Shown piece by piece: positions 51,661 through 60,537 of a stretch of DNA of 64,000 nucleotides. The notes beneath the pieces are model-generated. The model saw nothing but the letters and a program-made list of their open reading frames with translations. It was not told where the DNA came from and searched no databases. The DNA is taken from NCBI RefSeq assembly GCF_026340095.1, contig NZ_JAPEPO010000001.1, positions 806,001-870,000 on the forward strand, read 5' to 3'. Numbering within the stretch: the stretch's first letter is position 1; each line of letters opens with the position of its first letter. The stretch comes from Streptomyces sp. NBC_01446. GTDB lineage: Bacteria; Actinomycetota; Actinomycetes; Streptomycetales; Streptomycetaceae. A program made the position numbers and the translations under genes.

Positions 51661-54039
51661 GTGACGCGCGAGGCTCCCCTGATGGTAGTCAGTGGCGGCG
51701 GGACAGTGGTGCAGTGGAGCCGTGAGGCGGAGGAGTTGCTGGGGCGCACCGCGACCGAGGTGGTGGGGCAACCGGTGGCCCGTGTGGTGAGCCGAACGGG
51801 GTCAGCCTCCGCCCTCCGTGTGGTCTCGCAGCTGCGGGGGAACGGTGCCGCGTCGGGCTTGGAGCTACGGGTACGGCCGCTGCTACGCGCTGATGACTCG
51901 GTGGACTGGGCGGTGTTCCAGGCGCGGACGGACTCGCCCATCCCCTCGGCGGTCGGTGCGGCTGTGCTGGGCGCGCTCTCTGCTCAGTCGCTCATGGGCC
52001 TGCACGTCCTGGACCAGCACTTGCGCATTGTGCGAGCCACTTTCACCACACCGATCCTGGGCGACGAGTCTCCCGAACAGCTCGTGGGCCGTCGCCTCAC
52101 CGACGTGTACAACCTGTCGGACCCGGCCGGAACCGAGAACCTGCTCCGCACCGTACTGGAGAGCGGCGCGCCCGCCCGCGAGCCCCTGGTGCGCGTGCGC
52201 CCCAAGCATGCGCCGGGGCCTGAATACGTGTTCTCGGTTTCGGCATTCCGCCTGGATGATCCGGACGGGCACGTCCTGGGAGTACTGGCGGTGGCCCTCG
52301 ATGTCACTGCCCGTGAGAAGGTTCGCCGCCGCGTCGGTGTCCTCCGGACTGTGCGCGACCGGGTCGGCCACAGCCTGGACCTGGTGACCACCTGCCAGGA
52401 CCTGGTGGACTGCCTGGTGCCGAGCTTCGCCGATGTCGCCGTGGTGGAGGTGGTGGACTCCGTGGCACGCGGGGAGGAGGAACCCCCGCTGGGCCCCCTG
52501 GGGCGGGACGTGCCCCTCCGCCGTGTCGCTGCGCGCGGTGGCGGTGCTCGCCAAGCCCCGGCGCATCCGGTCGGGGACGTGCGCAGCGTGACGTATCCGA
52601 CGCCTTATGCGCAGGCCTTGACCGATCTCGAGCCGCGCCTCGTCGTTCTGGATTCCGACGCGCCGTGGTTCGCAGCCGACCCCGCGCGTGCACACGCCAT
52701 CCGCGCATCGGGTGCCCGGGTACTCCTCGCCGCGCCCCTGGTATTGAGAGGGACGGTCCTCGGGCTGCTGAGCCTGTACCGCACCGATGAGACCGATCCG
52801 TACACCGAGGACGATGTACAGCTCACCCTGGATCTGGCTGCTCATACCGCTTTGAGCATCGACATCGCGCGGCGCTACACCCGTGAACACACCATCGCCG
52901 TGGCCCTCCAGCGCGGCCTGCTGCCGGCACACCCCAGCTCACAGACCGCAGTCGAAACCGCCCATCTCGTGGCGCTCGGCGACCAGGGCGGAGGCGGCTG
53001 GTACGACACCTTCGCCCTGCCCGGTGCCCGCACCGCCCTCGTAGTCGGTGATGTCAACGGGCAGGGCCTCCACGCCGCCACGACCATGGGGCAGCTACGG
53101 ACGGTCCTCCACTCACTGGCCGCGTTCGACCTGGAGCCCGACGAACTGCTCGCGCGACTCAACGACGCCACCCTGTTCCTCGCCCAGGAACGTGCCGCTC
53201 GCCCACCCGGCGACCCAATGCGCCGCCAAGAGCTCGCCGCGCATTGTCTGTATGCGGTCTACGACCCCTTGGCCCGCGCTTGCACCATCGCCCGCGCCGG
53301 CCAGCCTCCGCCCGTGATCGCCCACTCCGACGGCTCGACCGAACAGGTCGACTCCAGCTGCGGCGGACCCATGCTGGGCAGCGCCGAGGGACCACCCTTC
53401 GCCACCACCTGCGTCACCCTCTCCGAAGGCGACGTCCTCGCCCTCGGTACCCCTGCCATCCTTCCTGCGTCCACGCCCACGTCCGTGCTCGCACCTACCC
53501 CGGACGCTCTCCTCCAGGCTCTTGAGGCATGGGCACCTGACCGGTCGCTGCAGGAACTGTGCGACGAGGTTCTCTATCGCCTGAAGGGCAACACCGACCC
53601 CGGCGACGCCATCCTCCTGCTCGCCCGCACCCACACCTTCCCCGCCGATCACGTCGCCACCTGGCCGCTGGATCAAGACCCCACAGCCGCAGGCACGGCA
53701 CGCATCCACGCTCACAGGCGACTCACCGACTGGGGCGTGGACGAGGAGGTGGGCTATGCGACCGAGCTGATCGTCAGCGAACTGGTCACCAATGCCGTCC
53801 GTTACGGCAGCGCACCGCTGAGCCTGCGACTGATCAAGGACCGCTTCCTCACCTGCGAGGTCCACGACACCAGCCCCACCACGCCGCGCCTGCGGCATGC
53901 GCGGACCATTGACGAAGGCGGACGCGGCCTGTTCATCGTCGCCCAACTGGCCCAGAACTGGGGTGTGCGGTACACGTCCGACGGCAAGACCGTCTGGACG
54001 GAACAGTCGCTTCCCACGGCGACACCACACCCCGGGTGA
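51661..54039 (+). CDS. PAS-PAS-GAF-SpoIIE-HATPase signalling protein with degenerate phosphatase site
   Basis: A 792-residue cytoplasmic protein from a GTG at 51661 after GGAGGTGA. Domains: PAS (about 8-90), PAS (110-215), GAF (240-405), SpoIIE/PP2C (415-655) and a C-terminal anti-sigma-type histidine-kinase-like ATPase (670-785). The ATPase is well kept: N-box VSELVTNAVRYG with Asn711 and G-box DEGGRGLF at 751-758. The phosphatase domain keeps VVGDVNGQGLHAA but has GGGGWYD (443-449) where GGDWYD is usual, TPAI (597-600) in place of the TDGL motif, and PGDA (647-650) in place of DDxA. Several metal-binding Asp residues are therefore missing. It probably works as a switch or kinase for an anti-anti-sigma partner rather than as a normal phosphatase. 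Confidence 0.9.
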   Translation: MTREAPLMVVSGGGTVVQWSREAEELLGRTATEVVGQPVARVVSRTGSASALRVVSQLRGNGAASGLELRVRPLLRADDSVDWAVFQARTDSPIPSAVGAAVLGALSAQSLMGLHVLDQHLRIVRATFTTPILGDESPEQLVGRRLTDVYNLSDPAGTENLLRTVLESGAPAREPLVRVRPKHAPGPEYVFSVSAFRLDDPDGHVLGVLAVALDVTAREKVRRRVGVLRTVRDRVGHSLDLVTTCQDLVDCLVPSFADVAVVEVVDSVARGEEEPPLGPLGRDVPLRRVAARGGGARQAPAHPVGDVRSVTYPTPYAQALTDLEPRLVVLDSDAPWFAADPARAHAIRASGARVLLAAPLVLRGTVLGLLSLYRTDETDPYTEDDVQLTLDLAAHTALSIDIARRYTREHTIAVALQRGLLPAHPSSQTAVETAHLVALGDQGGGGWYDTFALPGARTALVVGDVNGQGLHAATTMGQLRTVLHSLAAFDLEPDELLARLNDATLFLAQERAARPPGDPMRRQELAAHCLYAVYDPLARACTIARAGQPPPVIAHSDGSTEQVDSSCGGPMLGSAEGPPFATTCVTLSEGDVLALGTPAILPASTPTSVLAPTPDALLQALEAWAPDRSLQELCDEVLYRLKGNTDPGDAILLLARTHTFPADHVATWPLDQDPTAAGTARIHAHRRLTDWGVDEEVGYATELIVSELVTNAVRYGSAPLSLRLIKDRFLTCEVHDTSPTTPRLRHARTIDEGGRGLFIVAQLAQNWGVRYTSDGKTVWTEQSLPTATPHPG

Positions 54040-54914
54040 GAGAGCCCTGGGGTTCTGACCGGCCCGTCCGGCGGCCTCGGGTGACCGGGGGGCCTCGAGG
54101 CTGCCGGCCGGTACAGCGGGTCGGGTGGGGCGGCCGCACCACGCTGGTCATTGGCTGGGCCACGGGCAGCTGCCTGCCAGCTTGACCCAATCCCGGTCCA
54201 CCTGCCCGGGCACGACACGCCCTTGCTCACTCCAGCGGGCAGCCAACACCGCACAATTCGGCTCGCCCGGCGAGGAACCTTGAGCCCGCGGATTTGATCA
54301 CTGCGATCACATAAGAGTGCTGTTCATCCATATGCATGAGGCATCGGCATGACTGTCAGGGCTGGTAGACCTTCACCCATGCCTTCGAGCATGTGGCGGA
54401 CCGCGTTGTCGGGGTCCTGGCGCGCGTTGATGAGTGCCCGGGAGCTGGACCACAGGGTGAGCGTCCCCAGGCGACGGTCCGGGAAGCGTTCGCGCATCGC
54501 AGGGAAGAAGCCGAGCGGGGTGTCGTGCTGCGGCAGGAGTTCATCGGCGGCTTTGAGACCACCATTGAGACCACAACCTCTTCGTCCCGAAGCAACTTGG
54601 GGTGGGTACCTGGCCTTGGGCTGGTACGCCGCTTACCAGCGCCGATGGTCTGCAGACGTCCGTGTCTGTTCGCCGATGTACGTCGGCGTTGTCACACGGT
54701 TAGACACGCAGCCGGCGAGGTCCGCTTCGCTCTTCCCCGGGTGGGATCGGTCGATCGGCGCCTCGAGCGAGCCCTGGTCTTCCAGCGCCTCGTCCCCTTG
54801 CGAGACCCGGACGTAGGGCTGAACCTGGTGATGAGGCGTGCCTACAAACCACATGGACCGAGCGCAGACGGCTGCGGGGCTCGGTTACCGCGGCCCGTGC
54901 AGGGAGCGATTCCA
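54040..54914. other. 875-base gap with an unrecognised minus-strand C-terminal fragment
   Basis: Minus-strand 54324-54580 reads GLKAADELLPQHDTPLGFFP, AMRERFPDRRLGTLTLWSSS and RALINARQDPDNAVRHMLEG to a TGA, with good codon bias, so it looks like the tail of a real gene, but I cannot name it and its N-terminal part is missing or frameshifted near 54580. Plus-strand 54600-54914 shows nothing recognisable apart from the AGGGAG ribosome binding site of the next gene. Confidence 0.45.
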
Positions 54915-56534
54915 ATGAGGCTTGTCGTCGATCTCAACCGGTGCCAGGGGTTCGCGCAGTGCGTCTTCCTCGCCCCGGACGTCTTCGCTCTGCACGGGGA
55001 AGAGGCGCTGCTGTTCTCCCCTCGCTTCGACGAGGCACAGCGTGACCGGGTGGAGAAGGCTGCTGCCGCCTGCCCGGTCCAGGCCATCCTCGTCGACTAC
55101 TCCGACGAGCCGACGAGCCGACGAAGCGGGTGGAGCCCCATGTCGGCTGACACGGACGTCGAGGTCCTGCGGCGCGAGGGCCGCATTGTCGTGGTCGGTG
55201 CCTCGCTGGCCGGTCTGCGCGCGGCGGAGACCTTGCGCGAGCAGGGCTTCACCGGATCGCTGACCATGATCGGCGACGAGCGGTACGAGCCCTATGACCG
55301 GCCGCCGCTGTCCAAGCAGGCACTGCTCGGGCGGGCACGGCCTGAGGACACCGCGCTTCCGCGGCGGCGGGACATCGATGCCGAGTGGCGTCTGGGCGTC
55401 GCCGCCGAGGGCCTGGACCGGGACGCCAAGCAGGTACGCCTGACGAACGGCGACACCGTCTCCTACGACCGCCTGCTGATCACCACTGGGACCAGAGCGC
55501 GGCCTTGGTTCCACCCGGAAGAGGCCGCGCTGGACGGGGTGTTCGTGCTGCGTACCCGCGACGACTCCGCCCGCCTCCTACGGAAGCTGACCGGGGGTGT
55601 GTCCCGGGTGCTGGTGATCGGCGCCGGTTTCACGGGCTCTGAGGTCGCCTCCGCCTGCCGGGAGCTCGGCCTCGAGGTCACGGTCGCCGAGCGCGGCCCG
55701 GCGCCGCTGGTGGGCGCGCTCGGCGGAGTGATTGGCGCGGTCGCGGATCGGCTACAGCGCAAGCACGGAGTCGACCTGCGCTGTGGGGTCAGCGTCACCG
55801 CCCTCGAAGGCGACGATGTGGGACGGCTCAAGCGCGCCCATCTGTCGGACGGTGCGGTGATCGACGTGGAGGTGGCGGTCGTCTCGCTCGGGGCCATGCG
55901 GAACACGGAATGGCTCGCCGGCTCGGGAGTGGCCGCGGGTCCCCGGGGCATCGCGTGCGACGCAGGGTGCCGGGTGTTCGACGTCAACGGCATCGTCACC
56001 GACGACATCTACGCCGCCGGTGATGTCGCACGCAGCCCCCACCCGCTGTTCGACTACCAGTTCCTGGCGCTGGAGCACTGGGGTAACGCGGTCGAACAGG
56101 CCGAGATCGCCGCCCACAACATGATCTGTGCTGGTCCGGATCGCCGTCCGCACCTGTGGCTGCCGATGTTCTGGTCCACCCAGTTCGGTGTCAACATCAA
56201 GTCGGTGGGCGTTCCCACGCTGGGCGACCAGCTGGTCGTCGCCCAGGGGGCGCTCGCCGAGGAGCGGTTCGTCGCGGTGTACGGGTACCGCGGCCGCATC
56301 ATCGCCGCGGCCGCCTTCGACGGAGCCAAGTGGCTGGGGTTCTACGAGCAGCAGATCGCGTCCGGCGCCCCGTTCCCGCCGGAGTACCGCGCGGTCGACC
56401 GCCGGACCGAGACGCTGCATCCGATCGACCCGGCCTTCCCCGACCCCCATCTGCCCACCCATGGGGCCACGGTCACGCTGACGGGTCACTCGCCGAGCGA
56501 GCGGCGCGTCGCGTTCGTTCCGTCGCATGCCTGA
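54915..56534 (+). CDS. Ferredoxin-ferredoxin reductase fusion (P450 redox partner)
   Basis: A 539-residue protein from the ATG at 54915, about nine bases after AGGGAG. Residues 1-62 are a 3Fe-4S ferredoxin with Cys10, Cys16 and Cys53-Pro (DLNRCQGFAQCVFLAPDVF). Residues 88-480 are an FAD-dependent ferredoxin reductase: FAD motif VVVGASLAGLRAAE at 92-105, YEPYDRPPLSKQ, NAD(P)H motif VLVIGAGFTGSEVASA at 232-247, and the second FAD motif DDIYAAGDVA. Normally these are two proteins; here one chain holds both electron carriers. The P450 gene begins 39 bases downstream, so together they form a complete two-protein monooxygenase. Confidence 0.93.
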   Translation: MRLVVDLNRCQGFAQCVFLAPDVFALHGEEALLFSPRFDEAQRDRVEKAAAACPVQAILVDYSDEPTSRRSGWSPMSADTDVEVLRREGRIVVVGASLAGLRAAETLREQGFTGSLTMIGDERYEPYDRPPLSKQALLGRARPEDTALPRRRDIDAEWRLGVAAEGLDRDAKQVRLTNGDTVSYDRLLITTGTRARPWFHPEEAALDGVFVLRTRDDSARLLRKLTGGVSRVLVIGAGFTGSEVASACRELGLEVTVAERGPAPLVGALGGVIGAVADRLQRKHGVDLRCGVSVTALEGDDVGRLKRAHLSDGAVIDVEVAVVSLGAMRNTEWLAGSGVAAGPRGIACDAGCRVFDVNGIVTDDIYAAGDVARSPHPLFDYQFLALEHWGNAVEQAEIAAHNMICAGPDRRPHLWLPMFWSTQFGVNIKSVGVPTLGDQLVVAQGALAEERFVAVYGYRGRIIAAAAFDGAKWLGFYEQQIASGAPFPPEYRAVDRRTETLHPIDPAFPDPHLPTHGATVTLTGHSPSERRVAFVPSHA

Positions 56535-56573
56535 TCACCGGCCCTGTACAGCCCGGAGCCCTCAGGAGTCACC

Positions 56574-57782
56574 ATGACGTCCGGCAGCATCGTCGCTCAG
56601 ATCACCGACTACGCCAATCGGGCCGATCCGTACCCGCTCTACGCGGAGCTGCGCAAGACTCCGGTCAGGCGGGAGGACGACGGCACCTACGTGGTCAGCA
56701 CCTACTACGAGGTGCGGAGCCTAGCCAACGACCCGCGGTTGAGCAACGACACGAGCAACCGCCCAGCCGGCCATGGCCGCCCCGGGCAACCAGCGGCGGA
56801 GAGTGGCCTGCCGCCCAGCTTCATCTTCACCGACCCGCCCGTGCACGACCGGCTGCGCGACACGATCAACCGGCCGTTCGGTCCCCCGCACAGCCCCAGA
56901 TTCCTCGACGGCCTGCGCGGAGAGCTGGCCAAGGTCGTCACCGAGCTGCTCGACGCCTTCGAAGGCAAGGACCAGGTCGACATCGTCGAGGACTTTGCCT
57001 ACCCCCTTCCCGTCACCGCCATCTGCAAGGTCCTGGGCGTGCCACGCGAGGACGAACCGCTCTTCCACTCCTGGGCCGATGCCCTGGCGTCGTCCGTCGA
57101 CCCCCACTCCGGCGACGACGGCGGCCCGGAAAAGGCACAGCAGGCACGCCAGGAGCTGGGCGCCTACCTGACCGACCTGATCGAGACCAAACGCCGCCAC
57201 CCAGGCCCCGGAATCCTCAGCGCGCTCGCCCCCGACATGAAACCGGCAGACCTGGAAGCCACCGCGGTGCTGCTCCTGGTCGCCGGCCACGAGACCACCG
57301 TCAACGCGATCACCAACACGACCCTCACCTTGCTGCGCCACCCCGACATCCTCGAGCGGTTCCAGAAGGACCCGGAGCTGGCCGTCCCGATCATCGAGGA
57401 AGTGCTGCGGTACGAGCCCCCGGTCCAGTTCGTCCCATGGATCACCGCCCTGGCCGACATCGACGTCGCCGGCACCACGATCCCCAAGGGCTCCCCGGTC
57501 TGGCTCATGCTGGCCGCGGCCAACCGCGACCCCCGGCGCTTCACGGACCCCGACCGGTTCGATCCCGACCGCAAGGACAACGAGCACCTGGGCTTCTACA
57601 CCGGCATCCACTACTGCTTCGGCGCCCCTCTCGCCCGCATAGAACTCCATCTGGCCGTGCCCGAACTGTTCCGCCGGGTCAAGTTCTCCCGGCTGCTCGA
57701 GGACCCGCCGCCCTACCGCGCCAACGCCGTGCTCCGCGGCCCCCGCCACCTTCCGGTGGCGATCGAGGGGGTCACGCCCTAA
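56574..57782 (+). CDS. Cytochrome P450
   Basis: A 402-residue soluble bacterial P450. The I-helix oxygen motif is AGHETT at 237-242, the ExxR pair is Glu276-Arg279, and the heme-thiolate Cys348 sits in GFYTGIHYCFGAPLAR. The heme-binding sequence departs from the usual FGxGxHxC: Tyr-Thr-Gly-Ile replaces the first part, which may alter redox tuning. Electrons should come from the fused ferredoxin reductase encoded just upstream. Substrate cannot be read from sequence; the hydrolases, tautomerases and malic enzyme downstream hint at catabolism rather than antibiotic tailoring. Confidence 0.95.
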   Translation: MTSGSIVAQITDYANRADPYPLYAELRKTPVRREDDGTYVVSTYYEVRSLANDPRLSNDTSNRPAGHGRPGQPAAESGLPPSFIFTDPPVHDRLRDTINRPFGPPHSPRFLDGLRGELAKVVTELLDAFEGKDQVDIVEDFAYPLPVTAICKVLGVPREDEPLFHSWADALASSVDPHSGDDGGPEKAQQARQELGAYLTDLIETKRRHPGPGILSALAPDMKPADLEATAVLLLVAGHETTVNAITNTTLTLLRHPDILERFQKDPELAVPIIEEVLRYEPPVQFVPWITALADIDVAGTTIPKGSPVWLMLAAANRDPRRFTDPDRFDPDRKDNEHLGFYTGIHYCFGAPLARIELHLAVPELFRRVKFSRLLEDPPPYRANAVLRGPRHLPVAIEGVTP

Positions 57783-58250
57783 ATGCAGCAGAAGCTCTCA
57801 AAGGGAGGCAGGGCGGTGCCGAGCGTTCAGCGGCTGCTGAGACCTGCATCCCCGTGAGCGGATGGGGCAGGGACGTGATGTCATGAGCCCCCTGCTCTTC
57901 CGCCGGGCCGCCGGGCAGCGGGACGGCACGGATGTGTCCGCCCAGATCGGCCACGTAGGCGATGCCGGCGGCAGAGTCGACAGCCAGCCCGATCGCCTCG
58001 GCTAAGCCGCGCGCCAGGATCTGCGGAGGCTCCCCCGGACTCCCGCTGCCGGGATCGCGGCCCGGTTGAGCGTGTTCCCTCCCGAAGGTGCCCGAGCCGA
58101 TCGATCTGCACCTGGACGCGACTGGCTCTACTGGACCGACCGGGGCGATCTAGTGGTCAACCCGCCCGGTGGGTCAGGCCACTGCCGTCCGTCCGCACCC
58201 CGCGCGGAGCCGCCGGTCCCGCTCAGCACGCGCCGCGTACAGGGCCGGTA
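57783..58250. pseudogene. Oppositely oriented shards of an SMP-30/NHL-like protein
   Basis: Minus-strand 57895-58035 reads ILARGLAEAIGLAVDSAAGI and AYVADLGGHIRAVPLPGG. Plus-strand 58075-58160, across a frameshift, reads PIDLHLDATG and DWLYWTDRGD. Both look like blades of the same beta-propeller family (gluconolactonase/SMP-30-like), so an inversion seems to have split one gene. Nothing intact is present in this 468-base stretch. Confidence 0.5.
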
Positions 58251-58970
58251 TCAGGTGAACCGAGCGTTGCTGAGATCGATGGAGACCATTGTCTGGTCCA
58301 GGATCGGGCGGTTGTCCGCATCGCTTCGGTAGGCCCGGCGTTTGGTGGGCAGGCGGATCCCGTCCGCTTCAACGGTGTCGTAGACGTACTGTGCCGCGGC
58401 GAACCCGCCCGCGATGTCGACGTGATAGTCATGCCGGCGCAGGAGATGGTCGGGGCCGAAGTAGAAGTCCTGTTGGGTGCTGTGGCTGGCGATGTGGGGC
58501 GGGAAGGTCGCGCGCAGGCCGCGCCAGAGTTCGTCTCCTTCCCGCCACGGTTCGATGTCGGTGACGGTGAAGCCTGGCATCGACAGCAGGAAGGGTGTGG
58601 TGAGGTACGTCCACAGCGCGTATCCGTTGAAGTAGGCGCGATCCAGCGGGTCCCACGGGGTGGTGAGGCCGTGCCCTGTGAACGACTTCCGCGGTTCGTT
58701 GCGTTCGGCCACGATGCGGCCGTCGACTTTTTCGATGCCGACTCTGTCGGCCGTGAAGTCGGTCTTCTGGTCGGGAGCGCCGAACGGCATCACGGAGGCA
58801 TGCTGCTTGTGCAGCCAGACGGTCATCTCCCGGGGGGTAGGGTCCTGCGGCATCCCTTTGATGACGAACATGTCGCCACCGCTGACGACGGTGGCGCGGA
58901 CTGTGGTGAGTGCGTTCCAGCGGTCGAGGCCACCATGGGCATCGAGAACCTCTGCGAGCAACGTGTTCAT
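58251..58970 (-). CDS. Conserved hypothetical protein, LolA-like beta fold
   Basis: A 239-residue protein from the ATG at 58970, with AGGAGAT five bases upstream; an ATG seven codons earlier lacks this. There is no signal peptide or membrane segment. The sequence (LLAEVLDAHGGLDRWNALTT, VRATVVSGGDMFVIKG, then paired strands ending YVYDTVEADGIRLPTKRRAY) looks like an open beta-sheet protein of the LolA/outer-membrane-lipoprotein-carrier type seen in uncharacterised actinobacterial proteins near oxidoreductases. I do not recognise a named family, so the function is open. Confidence 0.7.
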   Translation of the reverse strand: MNTLLAEVLDAHGGLDRWNALTTVRATVVSGGDMFVIKGMPQDPTPREMTVWLHKQHASVMPFGAPDQKTDFTADRVGIEKVDGRIVAERNEPRKSFTGHGLTTPWDPLDRAYFNGYALWTYLTTPFLLSMPGFTVTDIEPWREGDELWRGLRATFPPHIASHSTQQDFYFGPDHLLRRHDYHVDIAGGFAAAQYVYDTVEADGIRLPTKRRAYRSDADNRPILDQTMVSIDLSNARFT

Positions 58971-59046
58971 GTCGATCTCCTGCTCGGTCATGCCGGGCGT
59001 CTCTGGCCAAAGGGGCGTCGATGGGGCGGCCGGGCCCGCCAGCGGC

Positions 59047-59410
59047 GTTCGGTGAAGGCCCGCGAGGCTGAATGTGCCCCGTAATCGGTCGGCGTGGTCG
59101 CCGTGGCGGGGCCGGCGCGGGTGCGCTCGGCGGCGGCGAGCGCTTCGACGACGAACTCGGACCGCATGTGGCTGGCGAGGCACCTGGCCAGGCAGGCGAG
59201 GCGCGCGAGCACAAGGGCCAGGAGTCGAACTGTTCGCTGCCCACGGGAAGATAGGTAATGACGCGGGTGCATGTCGTGTTCCTCTCCATCGCGGTGAACT
59301 CGAGGCCCACCAGTTCCGGAGGCCATCGCCACGGGAGGGTCCGCGACGGCGGTGCGATGTCTGCGACGCAGCCGCAGCCAGGCGATCCGCGGTGCCCTCA
59401 TCAGCCGGGC
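59047..59410 (-). pseudogene. IS3-family OrfB transposase remnant
   Basis: Minus-strand pieces in two frames reconstruct an IS3 OrfB: VSHERVARLMRAPRIAWLRL and RRRHRTAVADPPVA; then GLEFTAMERN and VITYLPVGSEQF (normally WVGDITYLPVG); then LASHMRSEFVVEALAAA and DYGAHSASRAF (normally HSDHGAQYGSRAF). Several frameshifts and lost catalytic Asp residues make it dead. From 59411 to 59618 no gene is seen. Confidence 0.72.
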
Positions 59411-59618
59411 GACCCTCTCATGGCTCACTGGTTCGCTGGTCACGCACCTGGACACTGATCCTGGGGACGCGGTAGCCCAGTGGTACCGGGGTGGACAGCG
59501 AGTATCCGCCGGTCGACCCGTGTCCTCGGCATCGGCGCGCGGGGTTCACCTGCTCACACGCGGGGCACCCGCGGCGTGGGCAGCCAGGTCGTGCCGGGCG
59601 CGGCGTGCGGGGCGCCCC

Positions 59619-60509
59619 TCAGGCGAGGTGCTCGCGGAACCACTCGACGGCGGCGCTGCTCGCTTTGTCGAACTGGGTGGTGTAGGGGTCGAAGTGGCCG
59701 CCCGGGATCGTCCGCAGCCGCTTGGGCTCCAGCGCGCGCTCGTAGGCCGCGAGGGCCAGGTCGGTCACGGTGACGGTGTCGTTGAGCGCGACCACCATCA
59801 GCAGCGGTGTGGGGGAGACCCTGTCGGCCCAGATTCCGGGCTCGTACATCCGCGCGGCCCGGGTGGAGCGGACCGTGACCTCGTTCTCCCACACGCCGTC
59901 GGGCTTGGGCTGGAGGTAGAAGTCGATGGCTTCCTGCGTCCGGTAGGACGCGGGCACCGCCGGGTCGCTGCTGACGATGGCCAGGGTACGGGGGGCCTCG
60001 CCGCGCAACTGGGCGCGCTCGTCCTCGGAGAAGGACTCCTCCAGGGCCGCGACCGCCTCGGGGACGACACGGCGCCGGCCCTGGTCGAAGCCGCTGATGG
60101 TCGGCACCTGGGAGACCACGGCCCGCAGCCGGCGGTCGGTCGCGCCCAGCACGATCGCGTGGCCGCCGGCGTAGCTGGTGCCCCACAGACCGATCCGCTC
60201 CGGATCGACCTCGGGGAGGCTCTCCAGGAAGGAGATGGCCCGCCGCCAGTCGGCGATCTGCCGCCAGGGGTCGACGTCCTGTTGCGCGCCGTCACTCCCC
60301 CCGAAGCCGCGGTGGTCATGGACCAGGACGACGAAGCCGTTCTCGGCGAAGGCCTGCGCGAACGGCTCCAGACCGTGCTCCTTGACCCCGGCGTAGCCGT
60401 GGGCCATGGTGATCGCCGGATGCGGGCCCGGACCGTCCGGCAGGAAGAGCCAGCCACGCAGTTGTACCGCGCCGTCGGCCTCGAACTGGACATCTTTGCG
60501 CTGAATCAT
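59619..60509 (-). CDS. Alpha/beta hydrolase (dienelactone hydrolase/peptidase S15-like)
   Basis: A 296-residue alpha/beta hydrolase from the ATG at 60509 (AGAAGG upstream). The oxyanion strand is ITMAHGYAGVKEHGLEPFA, the nucleophile elbow GLWGTSYAGGHA carries Ser, the acid is Asp in VVALNDTVTVTD and the base is His in IPGGHFDPY. The N-terminal beta extension (IQRKDVQFEADGAVQLRGWL) fits the BAAT/DLH-like group that cleaves acyl or lactone bonds. It is the second gene of a two-gene operon, starting 28 bases after the fused hydrolase. Substrate unknown. Confidence 0.87.
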   Translation of the reverse strand: MIQRKDVQFEADGAVQLRGWLFLPDGPGPHPAITMAHGYAGVKEHGLEPFAQAFAENGFVVLVHDHRGFGGSDGAQQDVDPWRQIADWRRAISFLESLPEVDPERIGLWGTSYAGGHAIVLGATDRRLRAVVSQVPTISGFDQGRRRVVPEAVAALEESFSEDERAQLRGEAPRTLAIVSSDPAVPASYRTQEAIDFYLQPKPDGVWENEVTVRSTRAARMYEPGIWADRVSPTPLLMVVALNDTVTVTDLALAAYERALEPKRLRTIPGGHFDPYTTQFDKASSAAVEWFREHLA

Positions 60510-60537
60510 GGAACAACCTTCTGAATAGGCAGGGCCT

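Noticed and set aside
54393..54914. N-terminal extension of the ferredoxin-reductase fusion by 174 codons
   Set aside because: The extension has no similarity to any domain, and AGGGAG before the ATG at 54915 gives the exact ferredoxin N-terminus.
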